Of a stretch of 64,000 nt of DNA, positions 47,574 through 54,867 are shown piece by piece. A model generated the notes under the pieces. It saw only the letters and a program-made list of their open reading frames with translations. It made no database searches and was not told the DNA's origin. Source of the stretch: JALYGY01 sp963800975 (GTDB taxonomy: Bacteria > Actinomycetota > Rubrobacteria > Rubrobacterales > Rubrobacteraceae); contig CAWDDB010000019.1 in NCBI GenBank assembly GCA_963800975.1, positions 1-64,000 on the forward strand. The letters are read 5' to 3'. Within the stretch, counting starts at the first letter, position 1, and every line of letters begins with the position of its first letter. A program made the translations under genes and the position numbers.

Positions 47574-48036
47574 CTATGGCCCCAGCCACCGTCCTTCCGT
47601 CAGTTGGGTGCCGGTTGGCCTGCTGATCTCGTAGGTCCACGCGAAGACGGTCCTCGCGCGGGTCTGGGTCGGGACTAGCACCCGGCGGTAGAGGCCGTTC
47701 TCGCCCGGGATATAGCCTTCGAGCGCGTCGAAGGCTATAAGCCGCCGTTCCGGATCTTCGAACGTAAAGAGCTCGCCGTGGACCTGATCCCTCACGGGCG
47801 GTACGGGCGGCGCCACTTCGTGCTTGCTGGCATCGGCCAGGTAGTCGGTGGTGCCGACGGCCCGGACGTCCTGCCGGTGGACGCGCAGTCCCGGGAACCC
47901 GAAGGGCAGCTCGGTAGAGGTGGCCAATGGTCGACGCGGGCTCGACCCGTAAGGCCGTCCGGCAGAAGCGCTCGTTGTTGCTCTGGCCCTGCATCAGCGT
48001 GCCGTAGAAGAACATGAGGAGAAGTGGTTTCGCCAC
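47574..48036 (-). pseudogene. Gamma-glutamylcyclotransferase-like (AIG2) protein, one frameshift
   Basis: A small enzyme of about 153 residues after correction. The N-terminus has MFFYGTLMQGQSNNERF, the Y-G-T-L loop that binds the gamma-glutamyl group. One extra base near 47922 then shifts the frame between GHLY and ELPFGFPGLRVH. The remainder is intact: HGELFTFEDPERRLIAFDALEGYIPGENGLYRRVLV, with the catalytic Glu in DALEGY, ending TGTQLTEGRWLGP. Start is GTG 48036, or the ATG of MFFYGT about 20 bases inside. Confidence 0.78.
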
Positions 48037-48055
48037 CTTGCCGAGGCCTTCCGAT

Positions 48056-48730
48056 CTAGCTCGACTCGGCCTCGAGGATGTGATCGGTCACCGCGCGCAA
48101 GTCGGCGCCCACCACGTCGGGGCGCTGCACGAGGGGGTCGAGGACCATGCCGGGGCGCGCCACGAACGCGGCCGCGCAGCCGGCGCGCAGGGCGCCCGCC
48201 ACGTCCCAGGAGTGGGCGGCGATCAGGCGTACCTCTCCGACCTCGACCTCCAGGCTCTTGGCGGCCATCTGGTAGGGCTCCGGCGCCGGCTTGAGGCGGC
48301 CGACGGTGTCGGCGGAGAGGACCTGCTCGAAGTAGCCGCGCAGCCCGGAGTTCTCCATCTGCGCCTCGGCTACCTCCCGCGTCGAGTTCGTCAGCGTGGC
48401 CAGGCGTAGCCCCGCGTCGCGCAGGCGATCCAGGCTCTCCGCAACCTCGGGGTGCGGCGGCAGCTCCCGCATGCCGCCCAGGATCCTCTGCCTGTCCTCG
48501 TCCGAGAGGCTCGCACCCTCGCGCTCGGCGACCATCTCGAGCGCGGCGGCGCCCACGCTGCCGAAATCCGAGTAGGCTCCGGTCACCGTGGCGACGAGCG
48601 CCGACTGCAAGAGCTGCGCGAACCAGCGTCGTCGCGCGTTCTCGTCGCCGAAAGCCCGCTCGAAGTGCGGGTCCAGGGCGCCGAGGTCCAGCAGCGTTTC
48701 GTTGACGTCGAAGACGCAGACCCTTGCCAT
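48056..48730 (-). CDS. HAD-family haloacid dehalogenase-like hydrolase (type II)
   Basis: A 224-residue HAD hydrolase of the L-2-haloacid dehalogenase type. The nucleophile is Asp8 in CVFDVNETLLDLGAL; motif II is ATLTNSTREVAEAQMENSGL; the lysine motif is GRLKPAPEPYQMAA; the acidic end is LIAAHSWDVAGALRAGCAAAFVAR. The cap domain contains WFAQLLQSALVATVTGAYSDF. Real substrate is unknown; many such proteins are phosphatases. It probably shares a transcript with the CoA-binding protein gene, 13 bases upstream. Confidence 0.88.
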   Translation of the reverse strand: MARVCVFDVNETLLDLGALDPHFERAFGDENARRRWFAQLLQSALVATVTGAYSDFGSVGAAALEMVAEREGASLSDEDRQRILGGMRELPPHPEVAESLDRLRDAGLRLATLTNSTREVAEAQMENSGLRGYFEQVLSADTVGRLKPAPEPYQMAAKSLEVEVGEVRLIAAHSWDVAGALRAGCAAAFVARPGMVLDPLVQRPDVVGADLRAVTDHILEAESS

Positions 48731-48743
48731 GCTCTATTCCTCT

Positions 48744-49163
48744 CTACCGTCCAACCAGGGATGAGTAATCCACCATTATGCAGCGGTCCATGACGACGGT
48801 CATGCCGTGCCGAGCCGAATATGCCGCGGCCTCCTCGTTTATGACGCCAGACTGCATCCAGAGGACCTTCGCGCCGGACGCCACGGCGTCCCTCGCGACC
48901 GGCATGACCTTCTCGCTCCTCCTGAAAACGTCCACGATGTCGACCTGCTCGGGAACCTCCTGGAGCGAGGCATAGGGTTCCTCGCCGAGGACCGGTTCGT
49001 GCAGGTTGGGGTTGACGGGGAAGATCCTGAACCCGAAGTCTTGCAGCGCCCGCGCTATGGAGTGGCTCGTCCGGTACGGTCTATCCGAGAGCCCCACCAC
49101 CGCGATATTGCGGGAGGCCGAGAGCAGATCCCCGATCTCCGCGGCGCCCGGATTCTCGTGCAT
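48744..49163 (-). CDS. CoA-binding protein (YccU-like)
   Basis: A 139-residue Rossmann-type protein with the CoA-binding domain: IGDLLSASRNIAVVGLSDRPYRTSHSIARALQDFGFRIFPVNPNLHEPVLGEEPYASL, then VDIVDVFRRSEKVMPVARDAVASGAKVLWMQSGVINEEAAAYSARHGMTVVMDRCIMVDY. It matches the size and full pattern of the YccU family. Function is not established; it binds CoA or an acyl-CoA in known structures. Confidence 0.9.
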   Translation of the reverse strand: MHENPGAAEIGDLLSASRNIAVVGLSDRPYRTSHSIARALQDFGFRIFPVNPNLHEPVLGEEPYASLQEVPEQVDIVDVFRRSEKVMPVARDAVASGAKVLWMQSGVINEEAAAYSARHGMTVVMDRCIMVDYSSLVGR

Positions 49164-49197
49164 CGCCCCTCCCGCTTGGCAATCCCTCGAGCAGATG

Positions 49198-50070
49198 TTA
49201 CCCGATTCCGATCCCCAACGGCGCGAGCGCGCGTTCCTTCCCCTTTGCCTCGATCATCACGTCGGCCTCGCGGCCGTCGATTGCGCCCAGTAGGGTGAGC
49301 CAGTTCCCAACGTCGACGAGGTAGGCGTGGGCGCCAGGCTGCTTGGCAGGATCCTGGCTCGACAGGTGGAGCTTGGGGCGTACGCCCCGCCGCTCCCACG
49401 TGGGCAGCGAGACGTCTAGTGCCTCCTCCAGCGTCATGCCGCCCGGGTTCAGGCCGTGGTGAAAGGCGTCCGTGATCGCCGGAACGCCAAGGGTGTAGGC
49501 CGTCTGCACGATCTCGGGCACGGCCCAGATTCGCTCGTCGTTCTCCAGGGCGAGGTAGCGCAGCACGGCGGTCTCCGGGCGCAGCCGCTCGACGAAGCGG
49601 GCTGCCGTCGCAGGCCTGTCCTCGTACGCCCCGCCCATGTGCAGCACGATTACCGAAGCCGGGCTGCCGATCAGGTCGAACACGCGCGCGGCGTAGCGCA
49701 GCTCGTCGAGGCTTCGCTCGACGACCGCGTCCTTGAGGCTGCCGGGCTGGATGAACTGGCCTGGATGCATGCTGAGTCGGATACCGAGGGAGCCGGCGAG
49801 GGCGCCGATCCACCGCAGGTCGTCCCCGTGCTCGGCCTCCCAGTCGTAAGGAAAGGATGGATGCGAGGCAAAAGGCACCAGGCCCTGGCCGATCCTGAAC
49901 AGGGGGACGCCGTGCTCCGCGTTCCACCGCAAGATCGTCTCCAGCCCGAGCAGGTTCTCCCACACCAGGGCGCGAACCTTTTCCGCGTCGCCGAGGCCCG
50001 CGAGCCGCAGGGTGCGGTTCGTGGTCGCCGGCAAGGTGAGGTTCTGGGTCGCGTACCCGAGCCGGATCAT
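49198..50070 (-). CDS. uvsE: UV damage endonuclease (UVDE/UvsE)
   Basis: A metal-dependent TIM-barrel endonuclease that nicks DNA 5' to UV photoproducts, starting an alternative excision repair path; 290 residues. ATG 50070 begins the family N-terminus MIRLGYATQNLTLPATTNRTLRL with AAAGGG upstream. Other motifs are FRIGQGLVPFASHP, IRLSMHPGQFIQPGS (metal His), VIVLHMGGAYEDRP, LALENDERIW, ITDAFHHGLNP, and LHLSSQDPAKQPGAHAYLVD. This fits a radiation- and desiccation-tolerant organism. It is divergent from the mannosylglycerate hydrolase gene. Confidence 0.93.
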   Translation of the reverse strand: MIRLGYATQNLTLPATTNRTLRLAGLGDAEKVRALVWENLLGLETILRWNAEHGVPLFRIGQGLVPFASHPSFPYDWEAEHGDDLRWIGALAGSLGIRLSMHPGQFIQPGSLKDAVVERSLDELRYAARVFDLIGSPASVIVLHMGGAYEDRPATAARFVERLRPETAVLRYLALENDERIWAVPEIVQTAYTLGVPAITDAFHHGLNPGGMTLEEALDVSLPTWERRGVRPKLHLSSQDPAKQPGAHAYLVDVGNWLTLLGAIDGREADVMIEAKGKERALAPLGIGIG

Positions 50071-50155
50071 GGGCCCTTTATACCTGCGGCCTTGCGACCG
50101 ACTTGTGTTGCCTACCACCCGTGACGAGAGGTCTCTCTGGTAGCATGGGCGCCGT

Positions 50156-51511
50156 ATGCGAGAGGCGCAGGCCAAAATACCGCCGGATCTTGGTCTGCGG
50201 GCCGAAGCCGTGCTGCGCCACAACGACATGGGGGACTGGACCAGGGCCGCGCCCAACCTCTACCCGCACCAGTGGAGCTGGGATTCCGGCTTTATTGCCA
50301 TGGGGCTGGCGCACCTCGATACGGGCCGCGCGGCCAGGGAGTTGACCACCCTGTTCGCCCACCAGTGGAAAAATGGCAAGGTGCCCCACATAGTCTTCAA
50401 CCCGGAGGCACCGCCAACGAGCTACTTCCCTGGCGCCGAGCACTGGGCGAGCGCCGGAGTTTTCCCCGACGCCCCTCCTGCGCCTCCGTACACCAGCGCC
50501 CTGTGCCAGCCGCCGACGCACGCGCTCGGGGCGCTCAGGGTCTGGGAGCTGGCCGCGGGGACGGATAGAGAGGTAGCGCGACGGTTTCTGCGTGAGATGT
50601 ACCCCAAGCTGCTCGCCTGGCACCGCTACCTGGCGACGGCCAGGGACCCGGAAGGGTCCGGGCTCGTCACCATCTACCACCCCTGGGAGTCCGGCACCGA
50701 CAACTCCCCGAGGTGGGACTCCCCCCTGGAGGCCGTCCAGGTCGGGGACCTGCCCCCCTACACCCGCTACGACCTCCAGCACGTGGACCACCCGGCCGAG
50801 AGGCCAACCGACGCGGAGTACGCCCGCTACCTGTGGCTGGTCGAGCTCATCAAGGTCGCCAGGTGCGACGAGGCGGAGATCTACGAGTCGCACCCGTTCC
50901 TGGTGAAGGACGTCTTGTTCTCGGCGATCCTGGTTGCGGCCAACGAGGCCCTGGCGGAGATAGCGCGGGTGGTGGGGGCGCCGGAGGAGGACGTGGCCTT
51001 GGTGGAGGGGTGGATCGAGCGTGGGCGAGGTGGGCTGGAGGGGCAGTGGGACGAGGGGCTGGGCTTGAGCCTGGACCGGGACGTGCTCACGGGCTCATCG
51101 CTGGGGGTGAGGACCATAGCGGGCTTCGCTCCCCTCGTGGCTGGCGACGTGGACGATAAGCGGCTGCAGGCTCTTCTCCGAACGCTGTACTCTCCGTTCT
51201 TCCTGCGCGATCCGGAGCTGAGGCGACCGTTGCCGCCGTCGACGAGCCCTGAGGAGCCCGCCTTCCACCCCCGCAGCTACTGGCGAGGCCCCGTCTGGCC
51301 CGTCATCACCTGGCTGCTCTGGCGTTCGCTCGCGGACGCGGGTGAGAACGGACGCGCGGAGGATCTGTGCCAGGCTGCGCTACAAGAGCTCTCGCTCGGC
51401 GGGTTCGCCGAGTACTTCGAGCCCTTTACCGGCGAGCCCCTCGGCTCCGACAACCAGTCCTGGACGGCGGCCGTGGTTCTGGACTGGCTCGCGCGCGACG
51501 GCGCGTCCTAG
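50156..51511 (+). CDS. mgh: Mannosylglycerate hydrolase (GH63)
   Basis: This hydrolyses the compatible solute mannosylglycerate (and glucosylglycerate) to sugar and glycerate; 451 residues, (alpha/alpha)6 barrel. The proposed acid Asp182 (ESGTDNSPRW) and base Glu419 (GGFAEYFEP) fall at exactly the numbers I recall for the Thermus thermophilus enzyme, and a characterised homologue exists in Rubrobacter radiotolerans. Substrate-pocket segments YPHQWSWDSGF and YWRGPVWPVITWLL are intact. No signal peptide. It would recycle the solute after osmotic or heat stress. No synthesis genes are in the window. Confidence 0.92.
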   Translation: MREAQAKIPPDLGLRAEAVLRHNDMGDWTRAAPNLYPHQWSWDSGFIAMGLAHLDTGRAARELTTLFAHQWKNGKVPHIVFNPEAPPTSYFPGAEHWASAGVFPDAPPAPPYTSALCQPPTHALGALRVWELAAGTDREVARRFLREMYPKLLAWHRYLATARDPEGSGLVTIYHPWESGTDNSPRWDSPLEAVQVGDLPPYTRYDLQHVDHPAERPTDAEYARYLWLVELIKVARCDEAEIYESHPFLVKDVLFSAILVAANEALAEIARVVGAPEEDVALVEGWIERGRGGLEGQWDEGLGLSLDRDVLTGSSLGVRTIAGFAPLVAGDVDDKRLQALLRTLYSPFFLRDPELRRPLPPSTSPEEPAFHPRSYWRGPVWPVITWLLWRSLADAGENGRAEDLCQAALQELSLGGFAEYFEPFTGEPLGSDNQSWTAAVVLDWLARDGAS

Positions 51512-51540
51512 GCTCCGGCGTGGATACCAGCAAAGGAAAA

Positions 51541-51559
51541 GCCCCGGCCGTGCCGGGGC
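51541..51559 (-). terminator. Rho-independent terminator of dodecin
   Basis: GCCCCGGC and GCCGGGGC form a perfect 8-bp stem with a CGT loop. Read on the minus strand, the stem is followed by TTTTCC, the expected U-tract, and it lies about 25 bases after the dodecin stop. It can also end the convergent mgh transcript. Confidence 0.75.
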
Positions 51560-51583
51560 CAAAAGATCCGAACGAAGAGCGTT

Positions 51584-51802
51584 CTAGCTTATGTCTCCCG
51601 CGTCTTCGAGGACGAAGGTGACCGCGAGGTTCACCTGGTAGCCAACGATGTTGCCGCTATCGACAATGACCTTCATGTCCTTGACCCACGCCCCCTCGAC
51701 GTTTCGCAGCGTCGACGTCGCGCGGCCCACGCCCTCGTTGATCGCATCCTCGAAGCTGTTCGGGTTGGTAGCGCTGATCTCGGTAACTCGAGCAACAGTC
51801 AT
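51584..51802 (-). CDS. Dodecin (flavin-storage protein)
   Basis: A 72-residue protein forming a hollow dodecamer that stores or sequesters riboflavin/FMN. The whole family pattern is present: VARVTEISATNPNSFEDAINEGVGRA, then NVEGAWVKDMKVIVDSG with the flavin-stacking Trp, and GYQVNLAVTFVLED with the conserved Gln. AAGGAGG precedes ATG 51802. A stress-sigma-type promoter lies upstream and a strong terminator downstream. Confidence 0.95.
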   Translation of the reverse strand: MTVARVTEISATNPNSFEDAINEGVGRATSTLRNVEGAWVKDMKVIVDSGNIVGYQVNLAVTFVLEDAGDIS

Positions 51803-51850
51803 CGGAGCCTCCTTAGCCCTAGTTTGTGCCTCCTGTCCCGAGAGAAATGT

Positions 51851-51875
51851 GTACCCGGCGGCGTCGAAGCTAAAC
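51851..51875 (-). promoter_or_regulatory. Stress-sigma (SigB-type) promoter of dodecin
   Basis: On the minus strand GTTT (51875-51872), 15 bases, then GGGTAC (51856-51851) matches the actinobacterial SigB/SigH-like consensus. It ends about 48 bases before the dodecin ATG. It is the second such site in the window. Confidence 0.55.
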
Positions 51876-51923
51876 GCGCAAGCGATCGCGCGAGTGCGGC
51901 CGGAATTCGGGACGTTGCGCTCT

Positions 51924-52655
51924 CTAGAGCTTGCCGGTCAGGATGGGGTCCGTGGTTGGCTGCGGCGATCCGCCTTCGGGCTCGACGGAAACCGCGATGA
52001 CCTCGCCCTCCCTCGGCGGGTTCTCGACCACGGCGGCGACCGCTTCACCCCCCGGCTGGAAGAGACCGCTGGGCTGCGGCACGTCGCCTTCGATTACCCA
52101 GATCTGGTAGGTACTGCCCTCCGGCACCTCGGGCACGTCCTCGCCGACCAGCACCGCCCGGGAGTCCTCGAGAAAGACCAGCTCGACCTCCGCCTGTTGC
52201 GCGGCCCCCGTCCCCTCGAGCGCGACAGTCTGGTTCTCCCGAGACGCCTCCTCCAGGTTAGCGACCTCGCCCTGCAGGTTCGAGACCTCGTCCTGCAGCA
52301 GCAAATTCCAGGAGAACAGGCCTACCACGAGCAGGGTCGCCGCGCCGAGCGCCACATTTCTTAAGTCGAGCATCTCCCGCAAGCCGGCCAGCCAGGAGCG
52401 CGACTCGGGCTCGGGATCCCGCGCCTCGGCCTCCACGATGCTCATGATGTTCTGGCGCAGCTCTGGAGGGGGATCCTGCTCCTCGGGGTAGAGCGCCAGC
52501 AAGCCGGCCACCGCGCCAAGCTCGTCGACCTCGGCCTGCCGCTCGGGGTTTGACGCGAGGTACTCCTCGAACTCGCGCCGCTCCTCGGGAGGCAAGGCGC
52601 CGAGCGCGTAGGAGTCCCTCAATTCCTCGAAACGCTGTCTGTCCATCCCGTTCAC
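51924..52655 (-). CDS. Anti-sigma factor (RskA-like)
   Basis: A single-pass membrane anti-sigma factor, 243 residues. The N-terminal cytoplasmic domain (RFEELRDSYALGALPPEERREFEEYLASNPERQAEVDEL) is the typical anti-sigma helix bundle, here without the zinc-binding H-x3-C-x2-C motif. A transmembrane helix (NVALGAATLLVVGLFSWNLLL) follows, then a short coiled coil (DEVSNLQGEVANLEEASREN). The extracytoplasmic RskA domain contains VPEGSTYQIWVIEGDVPQPSGLFQP. GTG 52655 overlaps the sigma-factor stop, so the two proteins are made together. Proteolysis of RskA proteins usually frees the sigma factor. Confidence 0.88.
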   Translation of the reverse strand: MNGMDRQRFEELRDSYALGALPPEERREFEEYLASNPERQAEVDELGAVAGLLALYPEEQDPPPELRQNIMSIVEAEARDPEPESRSWLAGLREMLDLRNVALGAATLLVVGLFSWNLLLQDEVSNLQGEVANLEEASRENQTVALEGTGAAQQAEVELVFLEDSRAVLVGEDVPEVPEGSTYQIWVIEGDVPQPSGLFQPGGEAVAAVVENPPREGEVIAVSVEPEGGSPQPTTDPILTGKL

Positions 52656-53251
52656 ATCGGCACCGCCACGTCGCGCGAGTCGAAGTAGTCCTTGATCTTC
52701 TTGAGCCCGAGCCGCATCCGACCCTTCACCGTTCCCAACGGTAGGTCCAGTAGCCCGGCGATCTCCACGTGAGTGTATCCGGAGAAGTAGGCGAGCTCCA
52801 GGATCTTCAATTGCTCGGAAGGCAGGGTTCGCAAAGCCTCGCGCACCTGCTCGCGCTGCGAGTTGCGCAACGTCTCTGCGAAGGCCTCGCTAGGCTGGGA
52901 TCTCGGCGCCGAGGCCTCGACCTTGGCTTGCGTCCTGCGACGACTCGCGAGAGATCGCAGCTGGTCAATCCCCCGGTTGTGGACTATCGAGAGGATCCAG
53001 GTCCGCACGCTGCCACGCTCCGCTCGGTAGCTCCCCGTGGAGCGCCACACCTTGAGGAAGGCGTCCTGCACCAGGTCCTCCGCCGCCTGCCGCTCGCCCA
53101 TCATTCGGTAGGCCAGCGAGAAGGCGGCCTTGCCGTGCCGATCGTAAAGCGTACCAAACGCCTGCGCGTCGCCCATCCCGGAGAGGGAGATCAGGTCCTC
53201 GTCCGCCAGGAGCACGTATCGCCGTCCTAGTTTTGTTGCCACACCAAACAT
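52652..53251 (-). CDS. ECF sigma factor (SigK-like)
   Basis: An extracytoplasmic-function sigma factor of 199 residues from ATG 53251; a longer start is possible but would read into the promoter region. Region 2 is AFGTLYDRHGKAAFSLAYRMMGERQAAEDLVQDAFLKVWRS, with the -10 contact helix SVRTWILSIVHNRGIDQLRS. Region 4 is ALRTLPSEQLKILELAYFSGYTHVEIAGLLDLPLGTVKGRMRLGLKKIKDYF, which reads the -35 element. It pairs with the RskA-like gene. The divergent Tat ferritin-like genes are candidate targets. Confidence 0.9.
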   Translation of the reverse strand: MFGVATKLGRRYVLLADEDLISLSGMGDAQAFGTLYDRHGKAAFSLAYRMMGERQAAEDLVQDAFLKVWRSTGSYRAERGSVRTWILSIVHNRGIDQLRSLASRRRTQAKVEASAPRSQPSEAFAETLRNSQREQVREALRTLPSEQLKILELAYFSGYTHVEIAGLLDLPLGTVKGRMRLGLKKIKDYFDSRDVAVPM

Positions 53252-53470
53252 TCTATGGCTTCTACGATGCTGACGCTGCGTCCGATCACCATACGCGGCA
53301 ACAAATTGCAGAAACGTGTGTAGCACGCCTGCATAGTTCTGTGCATTCGCAGGCATCTCCAACAAACCGCCGTTGAACTCGGGTGATCTGCGTCCGCGAC
53401 GGCCTCGTAAACCAGTCAAGTGCCAAGAAAGCTGAACGGGCTGGGAGGCCCAAACAAGGAGGATTTGTCG

Positions 53471-54118
53471 ATGAACGGAATGGAAAGCCGCGTCGCGATC
53501 GGTCTAGATCGGGAGCATTCGCGGCGGAACTTCCTGAAGACCGCGGCGTGGGCTGGTGCCGCGCTGTCGGCGGCGGGAATCGGTGGCTTCGGCGTCGCCG
53601 TGCGCGAGGCGCACGCCACGCACGAGGGCTTTGTGCCGCTGGGCGACGCGGGGATCCTCCAGTTCGCGTACCAGTTGGAGCTCCTGGAGGGCAACTTCTA
53701 CGCGATAGGCGCCGACTCGGGCCTCTTCGTGGACACCTTCCTCGACCAGATCGCGGTCATCAGGGACCACGAGTTCGCCCACGCGGAAGCGATAGCGGCG
53801 ACGCTGGGAGACCTTGGGGCCGAGGTTCCGGCGGAGCCCGAGTTCACCTTCCCCGACGACGCGACCGCCGATCCGGCCACGTTCCTGGGATACGCGGCGA
53901 CGTTCGAGCCGGTCGGGATCGGGGCCTACCAGTCGGCGGCCGTGGCGCTCGAGAGCAAGGACATCCTGGCGGCTGCGATCTCCATCCACAACGCCGAGTG
54001 CCAGCACCGCTGCGCGATCAGCGTGATGAACCTGTTCGTGCCTCCGAACGACGTCGCCTTTGAGGAAGCCCTGACCCTACAGCAGGTACAGGACGCCGTG
54101 GCGCCCTTCGGGATCTAA
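53471..54118 (+). CDS. Tat-exported ferritin-like domain protein 1
   Basis: A secreted four-helix-bundle protein, 215 residues. ATG 53471 has AAGGAGG nine bases upstream. The N-terminus has a twin-arginine signal, HSRRNFLKTAAWAGAALSAAGIGGFG, with cleavage near EAHA-THE. The mature part has the Ferritin_2/desiccation-related pattern: ILQFAYQLELLEGNFYAIGA, then VIRDHEFAHAEAIAATLGDLG (E/H metal-type residues), GAYQSAAVALESKDILAAAISIHNAECQHRCAI. It may bind iron or manganese outside the membrane; that is inference. Seven bases separate it from its paralogue. Confidence 0.88.
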   Translation: MNGMESRVAIGLDREHSRRNFLKTAAWAGAALSAAGIGGFGVAVREAHATHEGFVPLGDAGILQFAYQLELLEGNFYAIGADSGLFVDTFLDQIAVIRDHEFAHAEAIAATLGDLGAEVPAEPEFTFPDDATADPATFLGYAATFEPVGIGAYQSAAVALESKDILAAAISIHNAECQHRCAISVMNLFVPPNDVAFEEALTLQQVQDAVAPFGI

Positions 54119-54125
54119 GGGAGGA

Positions 54126-54842
54126 ATGCCTAACATGCAAAAGCAAACCGTAGACGTGCCGGGCGCGGAGGAGTTCGCGGTACGGCCAAAGAGCCGGAGG
54201 GACTTCTTCAAGACCCTGGCCGCGGCCGGTGCGGGTGCGGCTGGTGGGTCGCTGCTCCTGTCGCGCAAAGCGTCCGCCCAGAACTATGGCGGTGGCAGCA
54301 GCGCCGGCGACGTGGACATCTTCAACTTCGCCCTGACCCTTGAGTACCTCGAACAGGAGTATTACGGGCTCGCGTTGGATGCCGGTGTCCTCACCGGTGA
54401 CGCGCTGGCCGTCGTCGAAGCACTGTACGATCACGAATCGCAGCACGTCGACGCGATAATCGCGGCGTTGGAGGACCGAGGAGCCACCCCCGTTGCGAAG
54501 CCCGAGTTCGTCTTTCCGCCCGAGGCTCTCGCTAGCCGGGCCGCCATTCTGGAGACAGCCGCCACGCTCGAGCCGGTAGGCGTGGGCGCATACCTGGGCG
54601 CGGCCCCGATGATCCAGGAAGGGGAACTTCTGGCCGCGGCCGGCAGCATCGCGGGCGTCGAAGGTGAACACGTCGTGGCCGTGACTAACCTGATCAGTGG
54701 CCTACCCGCGGCCGTGGAGGCCTTCCCCGCTGCCCTGACCACGGCAGAGGTCGAGGCCGCGGTCGCCCCCTTTATCGTGGGCGGGATGATGCCGACGGGT
54801 GGCCCGGAGTACCGCGACAGGACGAGCTTCGGGCGGGTCTAG
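54126..54842 (+). CDS. Tat-exported ferritin-like domain protein 2
   Basis: A paralogue of the previous gene, 238 residues. ATG 54126 lies after AAGGGAGGA. A twin-arginine signal, SRRDFFKTLAAAGAGAAGGSLLL, ends near ASA-QNY. The bundle shows DIFNFALTLEYLEQEYYGLALDAG, ALYDHESQHVDAIIAALEDRG, GAYLGAAPMIQEGELLAAAGSIAGVEGEHVVAV. The glutamate and histidine positions match its neighbour, which suggests a duplicated pair. It has an extra C-terminal tail of about 25 residues (MMPTGGPEYRDRTSFGRV). Cotranscribed with gene 1; the sortase gene begins 25 bases later. Confidence 0.88.
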   Translation: MPNMQKQTVDVPGAEEFAVRPKSRRDFFKTLAAAGAGAAGGSLLLSRKASAQNYGGGSSAGDVDIFNFALTLEYLEQEYYGLALDAGVLTGDALAVVEALYDHESQHVDAIIAALEDRGATPVAKPEFVFPPEALASRAAILETAATLEPVGVGAYLGAAPMIQEGELLAAAGSIAGVEGEHVVAVTNLISGLPAAVEAFPAALTTAEVEAAVAPFIVGGMMPTGGPEYRDRTSFGRV

Positions 54843-54867
54843 AAGCGCCGCGCCTGGACGAAACTGC

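Noticed and set aside
53327..53354. Inverted repeat GCCTGC ... GCAGGC near the ECF sigma promoter
   Set aside because: The arms are only six bases with a 15-base spacer, too weak to call an operator.
53373..53410. TTGAAC and TCGTAA as an ECF-type promoter for the ferritin-like genes
   Set aside because: The spacer is 26 bases, too long for an ECF promoter; no better match was found, so no site is claimed.
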